Below are positions 1 through 12,599 of a stretch of 64,000 nt of DNA, in pieces. Source of the stretch: Icerya purchasi (lineage: Eukaryota > Arthropoda > Insecta > Hemiptera > Monophlebidae); the NCBI GenBank assembly GCA_039619475.1, contig CM077115.1:158323774-158387773 (forward strand), written 5' to 3'. The translations under genes and the position numbers were made by a program. The first letter of the stretch is position 1. Each line of letters starts with the position of its first letter. Below the pieces are notes generated by a model. The model saw only the letters and a list, made by a program, of their open reading frames with translations, was not told the origin of the DNA and made no database searches.

Positions 1-571
1 TTTCGATGATCTTATTCTCTTATTGTGTTTTTTTTTTTCTGTCTCTAAAACACTTCCTTTAAGTAATAATCAACAGAAACCCTCAACACCCCTGTCATTG
101 CAAATAACCATTTTTCTTGATGATCAATCTGTGTTGTGCTGGAATTTCCTTCACTCCTCCAGATTTTAACTTTAATATTCTCGCCCTTCTTTCTTCTATT
201 CTGCCTTTACTTAGTTTTTCTCTGTGTATTTAGTTGTTTTGTACGTCCTTGAATTTTCCGTTATTTTTTCGTATACACGCTCTCCCATCTATGCTTTTTA
301 TTTACTCTATTCAATTTATATTGTTTATCCGCGGGCTCCCAGACGTCGAAGGTACATTTCATTGACTCGGATTTCCGCTTTTTTCCACTTTTAATTTTAA
401 GAAAATACCGTGTACTCTCTAATCTTTTTGGGCTTTAACAAATTTCGTCTTAAATTTGGTGTCCGATTTTCCGCCCTTTGTTAAATGTTACTCGACTACC
501 TCTATTTCTCTATATTGTGTTTTCTCGGTTTTCTTCACTCTGTTATTACCCGAGCGATGCGGTGGTCCGCT
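1..571. other. Intergenic, nothing recognised
   Basis: T-rich sequence on the plus strand without a convincing coding frame, repeat end or RNA gene. It abuts the left arm of the palindrome that begins at 572. Confidence 0.5.
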
Positions 572-1458
572 TTTTTTCTTAGTGTTGAATATTTTTGTAT
601 TTCAACTTGTTAGATTATAAACTTTCTGTACCTCGGCTTATGTGTATTTTGTCGATTCCTTTATGTTATCAGTATTTGATCGAATCGAAATGTACCGGTT
701 TTTGTTATTCTTGAGAAAAAGTTTGCGTAGTTTAATCTCGATATCAAATTAACGTGTTTTTTAAAAATTTTGTTTCTTTTTTCTTAATTATGGGTTCGTC
801 AACATGGACATTGGCGCAAGAATAATGGAAAACACTATTATAGCGAGGAACGTATATGGTAGATTTGAAATTGATATTTATATTAACAGATTCAATAAAG
901 CAACCGAAGGAAATCATTCCATCTATTAAAGGCATTATTGAAAAAATTGGTTGAATTCTAATATTCATTTCGTCATTGAAAATTGCCTTTTATTTTTAAA
1001 AAATGACTAGTCGCATACCGAAACGACACTCTAAGCATCGTAAATATCTGGTTTAATGTTATTATTTCTTAGAATTCAACCAATTTTTTCAATAATGCCT
1101 TTAATAGATGGAATGATTTCCTTCGGTTGCTTTATTGAATCTGTTAATATAAATATCAATTTCAAATCTACCATATACGTTCCTCGCTATAATAGTGTTT
1201 TCCATTATTCTTGGGCCAATGTCCATGTTGACGAACCCATAATTAAGAAAAAAGAAACAAAATTTTTAAAAAACACGTTAATTTGATATCGAGATTAAAC
1301 TACGCAAACTTTTTCTCAAGAATAACAAAAACCGGTACATTTCGATTCGATCAAATGCTGATAACATAAAGGAATCGACAAAATACAAATAAGCCGAGGT
1401 ACAGAAAGTTTATAATCTAACAAGTTGAAATACAAAAATATTCAACACTAAGAAAAAA
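572..1458. repeat. Near-perfect palindrome, 390-bp arms with 107-bp spacer
   Basis: Left arm 572-961 is the reverse complement of right arm 1069-1458; both are exactly 390 bp with no indel. I saw only two mismatches: GCGCAAG versus the complement of TTGGGCC near 811/1212, and one base near 679/1357. The spacer is 962-1068. Each arm contains a LINE 3'-end motif followed by an A-rich tail (plus strand 1211-1259, mirrored at about 770-819), so at least part of the duplicated DNA is the tail of the LINE family seen elsewhere in the window. The same short ORF appears in both arms only because the arms are copies. The very low divergence suggests a recent inverted duplication or continuing gene conversion between arms; an assembly artefact is possible. 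Confidence 0.95.
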
Positions 1459-1889
1459 TAGCATGATAATATGCTCTTGATAAATAAAAATCGTTTTTTC
1501 CATTTTATTCTGAGATACATAAACTGATAATGTATGTTCCTTCTTATCTTTTCTTTTTCTCTTATATTTTCTTGCAGCGCGGATTCCATGCGGTGTGTAT
1601 AAGGTGCCGATTGCGCTATTTAAACCAAATTAAAATTTTTTTCCCGATATTTTTATTTATTTAAGTAGAAGAAACGCATTATTTTGTTTACATTCCGCAG
1701 CAGCAAAAAGTAAAAAAAGTAAACATAGAATTAATGGTTTTTACTTACATAAATCCAAAAAGTTTTGAAAAAATATATTCGTAGTATTTTTCTTCCGTAC
1801 GAATCCTGCTTCTAAACAAGCAAAACCTAGCTGCATAACTGAATAATAGAGAAAAAATAAACTTATTATATGTATATATATATAAAAAA
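1459..1889. other. Intergenic, nothing recognised
   Basis: AT-rich DNA with short A and T runs ending in a small TATATA array. No coding frame or repeat boundary was found apart from its contact with the repeat beginning at 1890. Confidence 0.45.
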
Positions 1890-2234
1890 ACTTGGCCATT
1901 TTGGCCTCGCAAGAGGCTATGCCGATTGACCCTTCTTGCTTACATTTCGGTCTCTTTCTCTTCTATACTTTGTATAAAATTATCAAAATTTACAACGTAA
2001 TTCTTACTGGCATCAACACAAAAAAAAATTACATAATCACAAAAATCCTATCCTAACATTTAACTTTCATTATATAAAATTAAGACATTTTTTCGTTACA
2101 GTTTTTGTTACATATTTCGTTACATAAAATTGTGTCATTTTTTAAATAACAATCACAAAAATCCAATAAAATATGTTACATAAAATTGGGACATTTTTGG
2201 AGTAGCCTAAGAATTACGTTGTAATTAATATATC
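1890..2234 (+). repeat. Dispersed repeat with hairpin end and 17-bp inner inverted repeats (copy 1)
   Basis: A second copy lies in opposite orientation at 53349-53585. One end carries GGCCATTTTGGCC, a perfect palindrome, next to a stem-loop of the form CCTCGCAAGAGG. The inner part is bounded by perfect 17-bp inverted repeats, TTACAACGTAATTCTTA at 1990-2006 and its complement at 2208-2224. The inner part holds two copies of AATCACAAAAATCC. Both copies share the flanks outside the inner inverted repeats, so the unit dispersed as a whole. There is no coding capacity. It could be a MITE nested in an older repeat or a non-autonomous Helitron-like 3' end; I cannot decide between these. Confidence 0.8.
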
Positions 2235-3829
2235 TATATATAATATAGGTGTTATAGAAAAAAAAAAACAAAAAAAAACGATTATGCTAACGATAAAGAT
2301 AAACAAATGCTACCAGACTTCTATAATCATCTTCTTTTATCTGCGGTATTCAGTGCAAGAAAAGAATCCTAAGATCATTATGTATATCATTCGTAAATCT
2401 CTTAGTGTACTCTTTAGAGAGTATTATTTTAATTGAATGGACGTAGTAAACCAAATTTTTTCTACCAGCTTTTTGCTGTTGAATTTTGGAGTTAAACTTT
2501 TACGTTCATGGCTTCTTTTCTTTTAAGCAAAAAAGAACTATTTGCTTTGCTCGATGTAGGTTGTTATCATTAGAAATTTCCACTAAATAGACAGTCGAGT
2601 GTCAATGGCGTTCATCCCCTACTGGGAAAAGTAGAAGCGGAAATACGGCATTTTATGTATAATAGTTTCGTATAAAATGTCAATTTCTTCTTCGACCGGC
2701 TTCGTATTGATGAAGAAAGCTAAAGAAGGTCTACAGTTTATGGAGAAAATGACGAGCTCCAAGTGTCATCTAAGAGATAACGTAGCAGTTACTATCCTTT
2801 CAATTTTAGTGTCCAATATAAAGGACATGAACGTTTAATAGCAGCATATATACTATTTTTACCATTTATATTACAAAATAATTCTTCGCAATATTTTTTG
2901 AAGCCTTTAGGAATCCATAGATTGTAGCTGTTGTACATAAAAAACAAATCGTTTTTAGTGCAAGTAATTTTGGTGTTTTGTTATTGTCATTGCAATTATT
3001 TTTTTGTTGGTTGTGAATATAGCAAATATTCATGATGTTAGCTGAATACAGTATGAATGATGAGATTAATATTCCAGATGTTTATGATTTAGTAGAAAAA
3101 GATTTCCGAAACTAGATAATATCACTTGGAAGGAGGATATGCAAGATATACTTCACCATAAATCGACTGGGCATCACTATCCAACTCCGTAGATATTTTC
3201 AAAAAACCAGTAACTCTTCACGGACTATGTAATATTCTTGATGACGCAAATTTATGCGCTATAGAAAATTACGTTGCACGATTTCCCGACACTTTCAAAA
3301 GTAGAAAGTTTTTAGGATTACTGCAAATGTTTCTTTTATTAATCGATTCGGTCGGAGAAGGGCGTATTTGATACAGATAAAAATACGCCTTTAGTATCAC
3401 TTCTAACAGACGAAAAATGATTTAGGGGTAGAACTCCGTCATTTTATCTAAATTTTTTTTCGAAATAATTATAATTATTTTTTTAAATTCAAATCTAAAC
3501 ATTTCTAATAATCTTATCAAATTTGAGTATGTTTTTTTTGTTTAAATTTAATTTCCCAAAGCGCGTATTTGTGATACTTTAAATCATTAATACTTACACG
3601 AAATTAAAATTCCAAAAATCAATTGACACAAGTCATCTAAATTCTTTTTTAATTCCGTTACTTCAGCCTTTTGCTGCGTTATGCTTTCCAATGCATGTTT
3701 AAACAAATGAGCAGTCTGATTATCCATTTAAACAATACGCCTGAAAATAAATAAGCAGTAGGAGTTGAAATAATTAGCGAAAGTATTTAATCGGGTAAAA
3801 ATATGTGACTATCGATGGGGAACATTAAT
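2235..3829. other. Intergenic, nothing recognised
   Basis: AT-rich DNA with oligo-A runs near 2258-2278. A short open patch around 3030-3110 is too brief to assign. No RNA gene or repeat boundary was seen. Confidence 0.4.
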
Positions 3830-4140
3830 TTATGATTATCTTTATTGACCTATCTGATGCTTTCGGTTTAGTTAACCATGAATTACTAATTAGATTTAGA
3901 TAAATAATCAACTAAAGTGGTTTAAGAATTATATAAAAAATAGAAAAAGCATAGTAAAAACCGCAGGAAATAAAAACAACGAAAAAACTATCTAATACGG
4001 AGTAGGTCGGGGAACCGTATTTGCGCCCCTATTCTTTTTTTTCTAACGTACACTAACTAAGCATATTAAAAACGCAAAGGTACAGTTTTTTTGCTGATAA
4101 TATATTATAGCCTTATTAATTGAACATAAAAATTTAGAGA
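3830..4140 (+). pseudogene. LINE reverse transcriptase fragment, CR1/Jockey-like
   Basis: Reading across frames gives an RT palm remnant: FIDLSDAFGLVNHELLI (motif A, with the catalytic Asp in the FID position), then WFKNYIKNRKS, then GVGRGTVFAPLFFF (the motif B region, normally GVPQGSVLGPLLF), then a degraded FADN for the FADD box. Stops and frameshifts occur throughout, so this is a dead copy of about 300 bp without EN or C-terminal parts. The motif wording resembles CR1/L2/Jockey-group RTs rather than the RNase H-bearing LINEs that dominate the window. It lies directly upstream of another LINE fragment in the same orientation and is probably independent of it. Confidence 0.7.
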
Positions 4141-4269
4141 TGGCGGAAAAATGATCACGAGAGGATATAGATAATTTCAGTAATCGGGCTCCGGCTAGTT
4201 CACCTGACGCTTGTTCCATCTATGGCGAATCGATTTTTTTTTCAAACCTTCTTTTTCTAATAGTTTTCA

Positions 4270-5093
4270 TCTATTCTCGTGAACTGCGCTATCGGCTTTT
4301 ATGTCTTGTACTAGTTTCATTTCTTTTTTGTTTTTTAATTCGCGCCCGCTCAATTTATTATCTTTGAGGAACTTAATTAATTCCGTTCTTCGTTCCCGCT
4401 CTACTCTTTCCTCTTGGAATACCTTTATCATCATCCCGATCGCAAGACTTAACTCTTCGGCTCTTCATCCAATTTCTCTCGCTTCTTGCGTTAGAGAGCT
4501 TTTCAAATGCCTAATTAATAGACGTCTTGTTTGGTGGCTCGAACATAATCATTTACTGTCTAACAACATGTATGGTTTTCGCTCTGGTCGTGGCCCCCCG
4601 GATTGTATCAGTTCGTTTTAGGTAGACGTCTACTCGGCATTCATCTGTAATGCTCCTTTTGTTGACATCACGGCGGCTTTCGACAATGTTCACCTCCCCA
4701 CTTTGTTTGATATAATGTGCTTTCTTTTAATATACCGGCTTACTTTTCTTCCTTCATTAGTAATTTCTTCAAGTGTAGAACTGTTATCTCTTTCTACTCC
4801 TTCTGAGACCTACTCTAGGCTAGTATTCCGCGGATTGCCACAAGGCTCTTAGCTCAACTCTGTTCAACATCGTTCCATTCCTCTAAGTTCACCTTCCCTT
4901 TTTTACGCCGATGATATCCTCATCTACTCCTCCCGTCAGCATATTATCACCCTCGGTAATTCCAGCACTTGAGTTTTTTTCTATCCTTCATATCTCATAA
5001 ATATCTGATTCGCTTCTCATCCTTTTCTCTTTTCTTGGGCCAATGTCATTTTCGACGAACCCAACAAAAAAAAAACAAAAAAACATCAATACT
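4270..5093 (+). pseudogene. I-like LINE RT fragment with 3' tail
   Basis: The frame at 4301-4621 gives SSWNTFIIIPIARLN, RRLVWWLEHNHLLSNNMYGF and SGRGPPDCISSF, the N-terminal fingers of the RT family also present at 45.3-45.9 kb. After a stop come DITAAFDNVHL (motif A), FRGLPQGS (motif B) and YADDILIYSS (motif C). The homology then jumps to a 3' end at 5035-5083 (TTGGGCCAATGTC, then GACGAACCCAAC and an A-rich tail). The thumb, RNase H domain and Cys/His region are therefore deleted. Stops at 4621 and inside the motif B region show that it is not functional. Confidence 0.8.
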
Positions 5094-6731
5094 CCGTGAT
5101 GACCAGAAACTCGTACGCTTCCTATCTTCTCATCTTTGTTATAAATAATGGAAGTTTCGTATGCTTAAGTCTCTTGTTTTTTTTTTTTTTTATTTTATTT
5201 TCTCCACCAATCAGGTATTTTGGTTATCACAAGAGTATTTTCTATGTATATTTCTATATACATTTCGCATTTCTATGACAGTTATTTTCTCCTCACCGTG
5301 CCAATTTACTCTTTTTTTTTTTTTTTCATTCTTATTACGGTTCACAATCCCGTTCCTCTCTCCCCAATTACAATACTTCCTAAACTTAATATTTTACAAT
5401 AGAATTATCCGAGTATCAAAGCTAACAGAGTGTTTTGGAAAGTTTATTAGGTTATCAAACCAACATGATGACATTAGCGTTGCATTATTCTCAGGAACTC
5501 GACTAAATTTAATTAATAAGTGAACAAAAGCGTTTCGGAAGGTGAGAATAGAACGAATGTATTTGTTCATTTTTATTTAATAATTTATAATTCAAATTAT
5601 GCCCAAAGCATTCCAGAAAAGGACTAAAAAGAATACGGGAAAGATATGGACGGAAGAAAGAAGGAAAAAACGTAAGGAAAGAATGAAGCGATATTGGCAG
5701 GAAAGGAAGAAGCGGAATATGAATGGAGTCGTGCTATAGTTATTTTGCGAGTCGGAGAAAAAGAGAAGAATGCGAAGCGCACACATACTATCCGAATTAA
5801 AGTTTAACTATGGGACAATCTTTATCAGTATTTATGCAAAACAGTTTAACTAATTTAAATAAATTCATACTTACTCGTGAAAATGAATTGCACAATACAA
5901 AAGAAAATAAACTGGCAAACGGAATATATTAAGCATTAAAAGTAGTGGACATTTTAAAATGAAGTAATTCGAAATTGATAATTTGAAAGAAAAAATCTTG
6001 AAAAAGATAAATACGTTTAACGAAATGCATTATTACGTAAGAAAACCCATAATACTTAAAATAGGAAAAATAGTGCAATAATAAACCGTACCCTACATAT
6101 TATTAACGTTTGCAGTCAAATTCACCGTCGCAATAAGCTTGACGCGAAATTGTGTAATCCGTAACGTGAAAAACGCACACATACACGCCACTATAAATGT
6201 ATTTATTTTTTGGATAATGCAATTTTTTCGCTGTATCAGCTTCGAAAAAATTATCAGTTTTTTATCTGCTTTTAAGTAAATGTATTTGTAATGTTATCCC
6301 TCTTTTGCACAGTACACTTTATTTGCAAGTACAACATTTATTCACCAACTACTACTCTTTACCTTTTTAATAAACTCCGATAAAACTAACTTGTAATTAC
6401 GAGTATAGTGTGAAATAATTAAATATTTATGTCCACTTTCATTACCTGGCATATACCGATTTTGTACTGATATGGATTCGGTAAATGTACCCGGCCATTC
6501 TGCAACAATCCCCGAACTTTAAATTAATTCCGAATGATATTCTTTGTATTTTCCTCCGCTTACATATCATCTTTTTTTCAGGCCGCTGGTTATTCTAAAT
6601 TAACTAATATTCGGTTCGTTTCGAAATTGCTATTCGATCGTCGCTACACTGCTCTTCCAGGTGTAATGTTATAACATTAATCAGTCGCTAGTCGTGGTTT
6701 ACATTTAATTCGCTCGTGTCGGTTACGCCGC
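5094..6731. other. Intergenic, nothing recognised
   Basis: Low-complexity T-rich open frames near 5100-5520 result from base composition and show no family signature. A purine-rich patch at 5592-5786 has an antisense frame resembling decayed LINE C-terminal sequence, but I could not align it securely. Confidence 0.4.
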
Positions 6732-7340
6732 CTTTTTTTTTGTTTTTTTTTTTTTTTTTGCTTTTAATGGGTTTGTCAGTGAGCGCGGCGGCGCTAGTCG
6801 AAGAAATTGGAAAAAAAAGAAAATAAAATTGTATTCTTAAACGTTTAAGGATAGGGGATCAAAAAATAATTCAAGGGCAGGGGAATAACGAAAGTAGAAG
6901 GAAATGAGAGAATATCTACTATACGGGACAACGGGTTGTAGTAGAGGGGAGTAGAAGAACGATTGTTTAGCAGAAAAAGTCGAACGTTTAAACGAAATGT
7001 GGTCAAAATCGCAAGAAACGAAGGAGGATGAAAGGGACAAAATGAAAAGTAGAAGCAGATGAAACCCGAGAAAATGATGCAGGAAGGAGACTATGATTAA
7101 AGCGAAGGCGACAAATAGCCGAGATTGCGGGCAGCGTTTAAGAGACGGAAATGTTCTAGAAGACTATGGACGGGGTGGAAGAGATGGCTGAATACAAAAG
7201 AGGTAAAAGAAGGTAGGATGAGAAAATGAAAACAATAGAAATTGACCTCGAATGAGGAAAGAAGAACAATATTACGAGCTGAAAATGTGTCCGAAAATCT
7301 GCCACTAGAAACCGAAGAACGGGCTATACCCATTAATTCA
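6732..7340 (-). pseudogene. LINE C-terminal region and 3' tail
   Basis: On the minus strand the frame ending at 6837 reads FDHISFKRSTFSAKQSFFYS and then VPYSRYSLIS. This aligns by eye with the C-terminal Cys/His region of the intact LINE ORF at 35.2-36.6 kb (DHVFFECSSLSSERAALYAE, then VPTPYSVSFI). The His of the finger is kept but the following Cys is lost. The 3' end at about 6732-6780 has ACAAACCCATT followed by a long A tract on the minus strand, the tail type shared across the window. The part above 7040 is more decayed. No catalytic domain survives. Confidence 0.7.
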
Positions 7341-9362
7341 TAAAAAAAATAAATAAAAAAAATTGAAAAAATTATTAAAATTTCCTACAATTACTAACGT
7401 ATAATCCGACTCACCGATGCAAATGATCGTAGTAATCGAGCGTCTATAAATGAAAGGAGAAAAAAAAAAGAAAGCGCACCGCGAAGTGTGGCATTCATTT
7501 TCGGGAAAAATGCGTAATTTTCGCCTTTAACCGAAAGTGCATTTTAACGAACACAAAATGTAAAAAGAATCGCACGATTAAAGAGACTAGAAACAGTCGT
7601 AAATAGAACACACGTTATGGGGGTGGTGGTACACACGTGAATTACTCGTACACCTTCTCAGTGGTGCTCTCTGCATGCGATAGCCTACTAGAAACATACC
7701 TAACACCGTAAAAGCTGAATAGATGAGATGCAATCTGAGAGTTTTTATCGATTTTTCAATTATACTCGAAACTACGTTAATAGTATTTAAGTAGTATTAT
7801 AAATAATATAAGGTATTAACCGTTCTTAAGAAGAGGCTACCCATACGGATAATATTTCTGAACATAAGCCGTCAGTTTGAGACGTAATTTGAAATAAAAC
7901 GCGAAGGATTTATTCGGAGCCAAGTTTTTTTTCTCATTTGGACTGATTTATTTATTTTTACTTTTCCGCTCGACGGTCTAATTAACACTTTTTGATATTT
8001 AAACTCGGATACTTTTTCGTATTAACTTAAAGATCAGTAAGAAAAAGAAAATAATAATCGAAATTTGAGCAGATACAAATGCCGAAAAAAAAAAAATAAG
8101 AAAGCGTTAAAAAATATTTAATCAAATTTTTAGGACTGAGTGGTTGGCTTTAATCGAAATCTTAAAATAAATCCCAACAATTTTATCGAAATTTCGATCC
8201 TGAAGATTTCGCGCGAGTTTTGTATTTTATGAACGCAAACTTTTTTTAAAAAAAAACAAAAAAAAACAAAAAAACAGAGAGATAAGCGTTTTTATTGCTA
8301 GCGTGAGAGAATCTGATTGCCATCGGAGACAGATTTAAGAATTCGAGCATTATTACGGGAAAAAGCAAAAATCATCTTGGGCGTTTTAGAATAATCGATT
8401 GTAAACATACCTTTTAATAATAGACAATTTTGCCTGGTTTCGATAGAGTGCGTATCGCGTCCTCTCTGTACGGCGTTGTTCGACCGGTCAAAAAATCGTA
8501 TTTAATATTTGCTTCTGAACTTTTCACTAACACCGTTCTGCAACACACCGAGATAACACGATCGGCACTTCGCATATGTATTATTCGTTTGAACGCTGAA
8601 AGTGCTACATCATAACGTGGTTCAAGTGGACTGGTTTGGACAGCTGTTGACATCTATCGTTCCGACAAATTGGCGATGAGCCGTTTACTCGTAGGTTGTA
8701 GTGAAACGTCCAATTCTTCATCGTTTCGAGTATCACACAATACAATTAACACACGTCACGGGAAGCAACAGAAAATTAAACGTTTAAATTTGCGGTTTAT
8801 GTTTTTATGGTATGCTAGATTAGATCGCGTTTTCATTATTTGCAAGTTATTAAACCTCTTCAAAGGACAAAAAAATTCACCGATGATCGCGAAGAGTAAA
8901 ATAAATAAACCTATTATAGCGGTTAAATTTGAACGATAAACTAGGTTTTGATAGATTAAACAGCAGATTGAGTAGAAGTAAGTCAAGGCAGATTAGTTTG
9001 CGTCCTGCTCTCGTCGACTTCAAAAACCTTTTCTCGTTTTCTGTTAAACGAATTTAAGAGAGAAAAAGAAACAGCTAATTTGTATACTGTAAATTGCACT
9101 AAACATCCTCGATTCGATTAAAAAAAATTCACGTCCGCGCCAAGGTCCATCTGAAGGTCGTTACGAGATGTACCTAATTTGGTTGTGCTAGCGCCCTTGA
9201 AAATTTTTTTAAAACAAAAGTTACGATAGAATAAACTTCTTCGTTTATTTTGCACGTACATGTGTATTAAGTATAGTTTTAACTGTAATAGAATGATGTC
9301 GCGGAGTCATCATTGCGATAATCATTCTCGTGTGAGCAAAAAATTTTCGATTGGTTTAGCTC

Positions 9363-9397
<35 letters not shown>

Positions 9398-10033
9398 TTT
9401 TATTATTTTTTAAACTTCTCGTATTATCTATAATGGGAGGCGAAAATATACCAGTTACCGGACATATTTCGTAAATGGTAATTTTCTATATGTCGGAGAA
9501 ATTGGCTACTTGAAATGATGCCTTATTTTAATGCGGCTAATTTCTTCGTCCGTTAACTCGTACAAAATTTTAATTTCGCGTAAAGCAGGTTGTACTTTTT
9601 TTTTTTTTTTTTTTTTTACTACCTTTTAATTTTACCTTAAAATTTATTAATAGTTACAGCAATTCTTGATGTAAATTAGTATATTAATAATGGCGCCTGT
9701 AGAATTATTAGGTATCATCCCACTACAGAATTTGTGGAGTCAGTTTAGGTTGATCGAAATGAGAGTTTATTGATCTGGTAAATTTTATCCTTTTCGAAAA
9801 ATAGAAATTATAGATTTAAATAATGTTTCTATTAAATTGCCCACTTTTACGGAATATAATCGAAAATCAGTTCCTTGTGAACACTAAATCGTATTACTAT
9901 TAGATTGCATATTATTTGTCGACCTCTCTCTATTGCTGATTTGAAATCAGCTACAATCGAATAAATTCCTAATATTGATATTGAATACTAATCTGATGAG
10001 CAATTTTATTCGACATGATCGATTGCAGCTCTT
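7341..10033. other. Intergenic, long T homopolymers, nothing recognised
   Basis: Two long T runs (about 9366-9395 and 9598-9618) could be tails of very old minus-strand retroelements. An open frame of 79 codons on the minus strand at 8414-8653 lies in slightly more GC-rich DNA; it matches nothing I know, has no supporting signal, and could equally be chance. No RNA gene was seen. Confidence 0.4.
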
Positions 10034-10320
10034 TTTGTAATAAAATCTATTAAAAGATTAAATAGGAATATTTATGTTAATGATAACGTAAAGTAGTATG
10101 TTCCAAGCAGTTCTGTCCTTGTGGCATTTGAGGGTTAGAATTTCCCCTCTTATTGTAATAAAATCTATTAAAATATTAAAAATATTTATGTTGATGATGA
10201 AGTAAAGTTTTTTTGTTTTTTTTTTTTTTTCAATATTTAAATAAGTTGTGGGTCTCACAGGGCACAAGTATGTTTCAAGCAGTTCTGCCCTTGTGACATT
10301 TGAGGATTAGAATCTTCCCT
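10034..10320 (+). repeat. Tandem direct duplication, two units
   Basis: A unit of about 120-170 bp is repeated. TTGTAATAAAATCTATTAAA occurs at about 10034 and again near 10154. AAGCAGTTCTGNCCTTGTG followed by CATTTGAGG occurs near 10107 and again near 10275. The second unit is longer because of a T-rich insertion at 10207-10230. The duplication lies immediately 5' of the zinc-knuckle part of a LINE ORF1 and may have arisen within that element. Confidence 0.75.
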
Positions 10321-10339
10321 TTTATGTTGTTCTTCGGAG

Positions 10340-10560
10340 AGTTCGATTTTTATGCGAACCGTTCGTCAAAAGGATTAGGCAATGTTACAGATGTTTGCAT
10401 TATGGTCATGCGGCTATTCATTGTAAAGTTAAGTCTCAATGTAACAAATGTGGAGGAGATGAGCACAGAGTCAATCAATGTTCCAGTCAGAACGCGTAGT
10501 GTGTGTTTTGCAGATGAATTCACAACACAACCGACGTAGCCTGCTCGGAAAGGAAAAAGC
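10340..10560 (+). pseudogene. LINE ORF1 (Gag-like) zinc-knuckle region
   Basis: The plus frame around 10378-10550 reads RQCYRCLHYGHAAIHC, then CNKCGGDEHRVNQC, then after a stop CVFCR. These are CCHC knuckles (C-x2-C-x4-H-x4-C type) typical of ORF1 proteins of I/Jockey-group LINEs, which bind element RNA in the ribonucleoprotein. Stops interrupt the third knuckle. The N-terminal part of ORF1 is not recognisable. The endonuclease of ORF2 begins about 0.7 kb downstream on the same strand, so this is probably the same element as the next two entries. Confidence 0.75.
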
Positions 10561-11279
10561 AGAATTCTATTAATGAACTGATGGCCTCTCATAATATGAG
10601 TTTTCCGGAGGCTACTCTAGAACTCCTTAGAACAAACTACTAACTCGATTCATACGCTAATAAAGTTAGAATTAATAGTAGTAATAGTAATAGGTTCTCC
10701 TTATTGAAGGACTATGACGATTTCCCGACAATTGAGCATAACGAAACAGAAACAAGGAATTTAAATATTCCAATATACAAACCTAAAGAGCTATATCTAA
10801 GAAGTCCGGATTTTTTGATCAGAATCAACTTATACCGGAATCAAAGATATACAGCTAAAAAGAACGGCGTCATTTCTTTCATCGGATGAAGATAGAAGAC
10901 CTTTAGAGTCAATAAGCATGAAAAAACATTCGCGCGGAAAAATTTAAATAACCCGGTCAAAAACGATCTGGCAGCTACAAACAAGGCAATATAATTGGTA
11001 AGAAACAAACTGATTTAAAATTAAGTAAAAGCAACAATAAAATTAATGAAGACAGTAAACCGAATATACATCATAAAAAGTAATTTTTTTTCGTAGTAAT
11101 CGAATTTTATTTGTTCGTGTTATAGGTTATTTCACTATGTGTTATTTAATCACATCATTCGTAATTGTTACGACATTCGTCCTAATGTTTCTCCTCCTTT
11201 TTTCCTTTCTTTTCTTTTTTTACTTTTCTACATTGGCCCTTCTGGTATTCGCTTGTTCTTCTCTTTCCACTTACAGTCT

Positions 11280-12010
11280 ATGATTCGTATACTACAGTGG
11301 AATGCAAGGAACGTTGTGGCAAATAAAGATGACCTGGAACATTTCCTTACATTTTTAATATAGTTCTGTTATCGGAAACCTGGCTATCAGATGAGAAACA
11401 ATTTAATATTGCGAATTAAAATTGCTATAGAAATAATGATAGAAGTGATGAGTTTGGGGGTGCAGCCATCCTTGTTAGGTTGGAGATTAGTCACCGGCCG
11501 ATTCACATAAATTTAGCTAATGAGGGTAACAATACTACTTCTAATGTAGTTTCTATTAGTGTTACAGTTGGTGAATTTTCTGATACTTTCATCTCTTATT
11601 ATCCTTCACCAAATAATTTCATTAACTCGCTTACCTTCTTAGAAGCGCTCGATAGTTTAGATAATAGACCTATTATTTTAGGTAGAGATTTTAATGCTCT
11701 GAACACATATTGGAATTGTATCAGGAATGATTATAAGGGAGCTGCAGTGATTGACAATATTTCTGGTTCGGATTCATGCCTATTGAATGAAAATTCTCCT
11801 ATCAACTAGGGAATCTATAATATCACAATAACCCGGTGGATTTGTCTTTTGTTTCTTCCGATATCCTATTTGATTGTTTCTGGACTGTGCTAAAAAATTC
11901 TCTTCAAAGTGACCATTTTCCAATCGTTATTCAGGATCCTTGCCCTGATAATATTAATTTGCGCAATACGATAATAATATTTTACATTGGAAAATCAATG
12001 ATGAGGATTG
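11280..12010 (+). pseudogene. LINE ORF2 endonuclease domain (EEP type)
   Basis: The domain can be followed end to end across frames: IRILQWNARNVVANKDDLEH at the start, then LSETWLSDE (catalytic Glu of the SET box), GGAAILVR, SVTVGEFSDTFISYYPSP, RPIILGRDFNAL (normally GDFNAH, here with an extra Arg), and DLSFVSSD with SDHFPIVI at the end (the SDH box with catalytic Asp and His). At least one frameshift near 11360 and stops near 11417 and 11807 break it. The family's job is first-strand nicking for target-primed reverse transcription. Its neighbours are the ORF1 knuckles upstream and RT/RNase H downstream. Confidence 0.85.
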
Positions 12011-12599
12011 TAGAACTTAGTTGATTTTTGGTTAGATGGAATAAAATCTATAAAGAATCCTTTAGATAAGTATGATAATTTTTATAAATCTGTTTTTCTA
12101 CCACTTCGACAATCTGTCCCTAAAGGCGATGGAAGAGCTATTCCCTAGTGGAATATAAATTGTGTGAAAGGAAAGTTAAAGAACGTAATATAGCTCTCCG
12201 GATATTCCGGCGTGAAGTATCCATGCATTCATAAATTATATACAGGAAACTTGAAAACTGAAACACGCCAACTTCTTAAACGTACGAAAAGTGAATCACG
12301 ACATAGATTTTGTAATAGATTTTTAGCAACCTCTTTGGAAGAAACTTAAGATATTGGTGAAGTACTTTAAGAACAAACATTCTCAACAGAGCGGTACTAA
12401 AAAAGCCGAATGGTTTTTTGATTTTATGGATAATGTAGTTCCACCTTATGTGTTCACTCTTGAAGAAGCTAACAATTTGGAATATGTTCCAAATACCATT
12501 GAAGCGCATTTTTGTACTTCGACCTGCCAGTTTTGGCTGGGATAACACATTTGATAATAAAAAATTTCAGTGAAAAAACTAAAATGATTCTGGTAGATA

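Noticed and set aside
744..1286. Two copies of a small protein on opposite strands as a duplicated gene
   Set aside because: The frames exist only because the palindrome arms mirror each other. They include a LINE 3' tail and have no independent coding support.
5096..5523. Phe-rich open frames resembling membrane segments
   Set aside because: Produced by T-rich DNA; no conserved family features, no start support.
8414..8653. 79-codon open frame on the minus strand in a slightly more GC-rich patch
   Set aside because: No recognisable domain, no convincing splice or start context, and an equally long frame on the other strand. It could be a host exon but I cannot support it.
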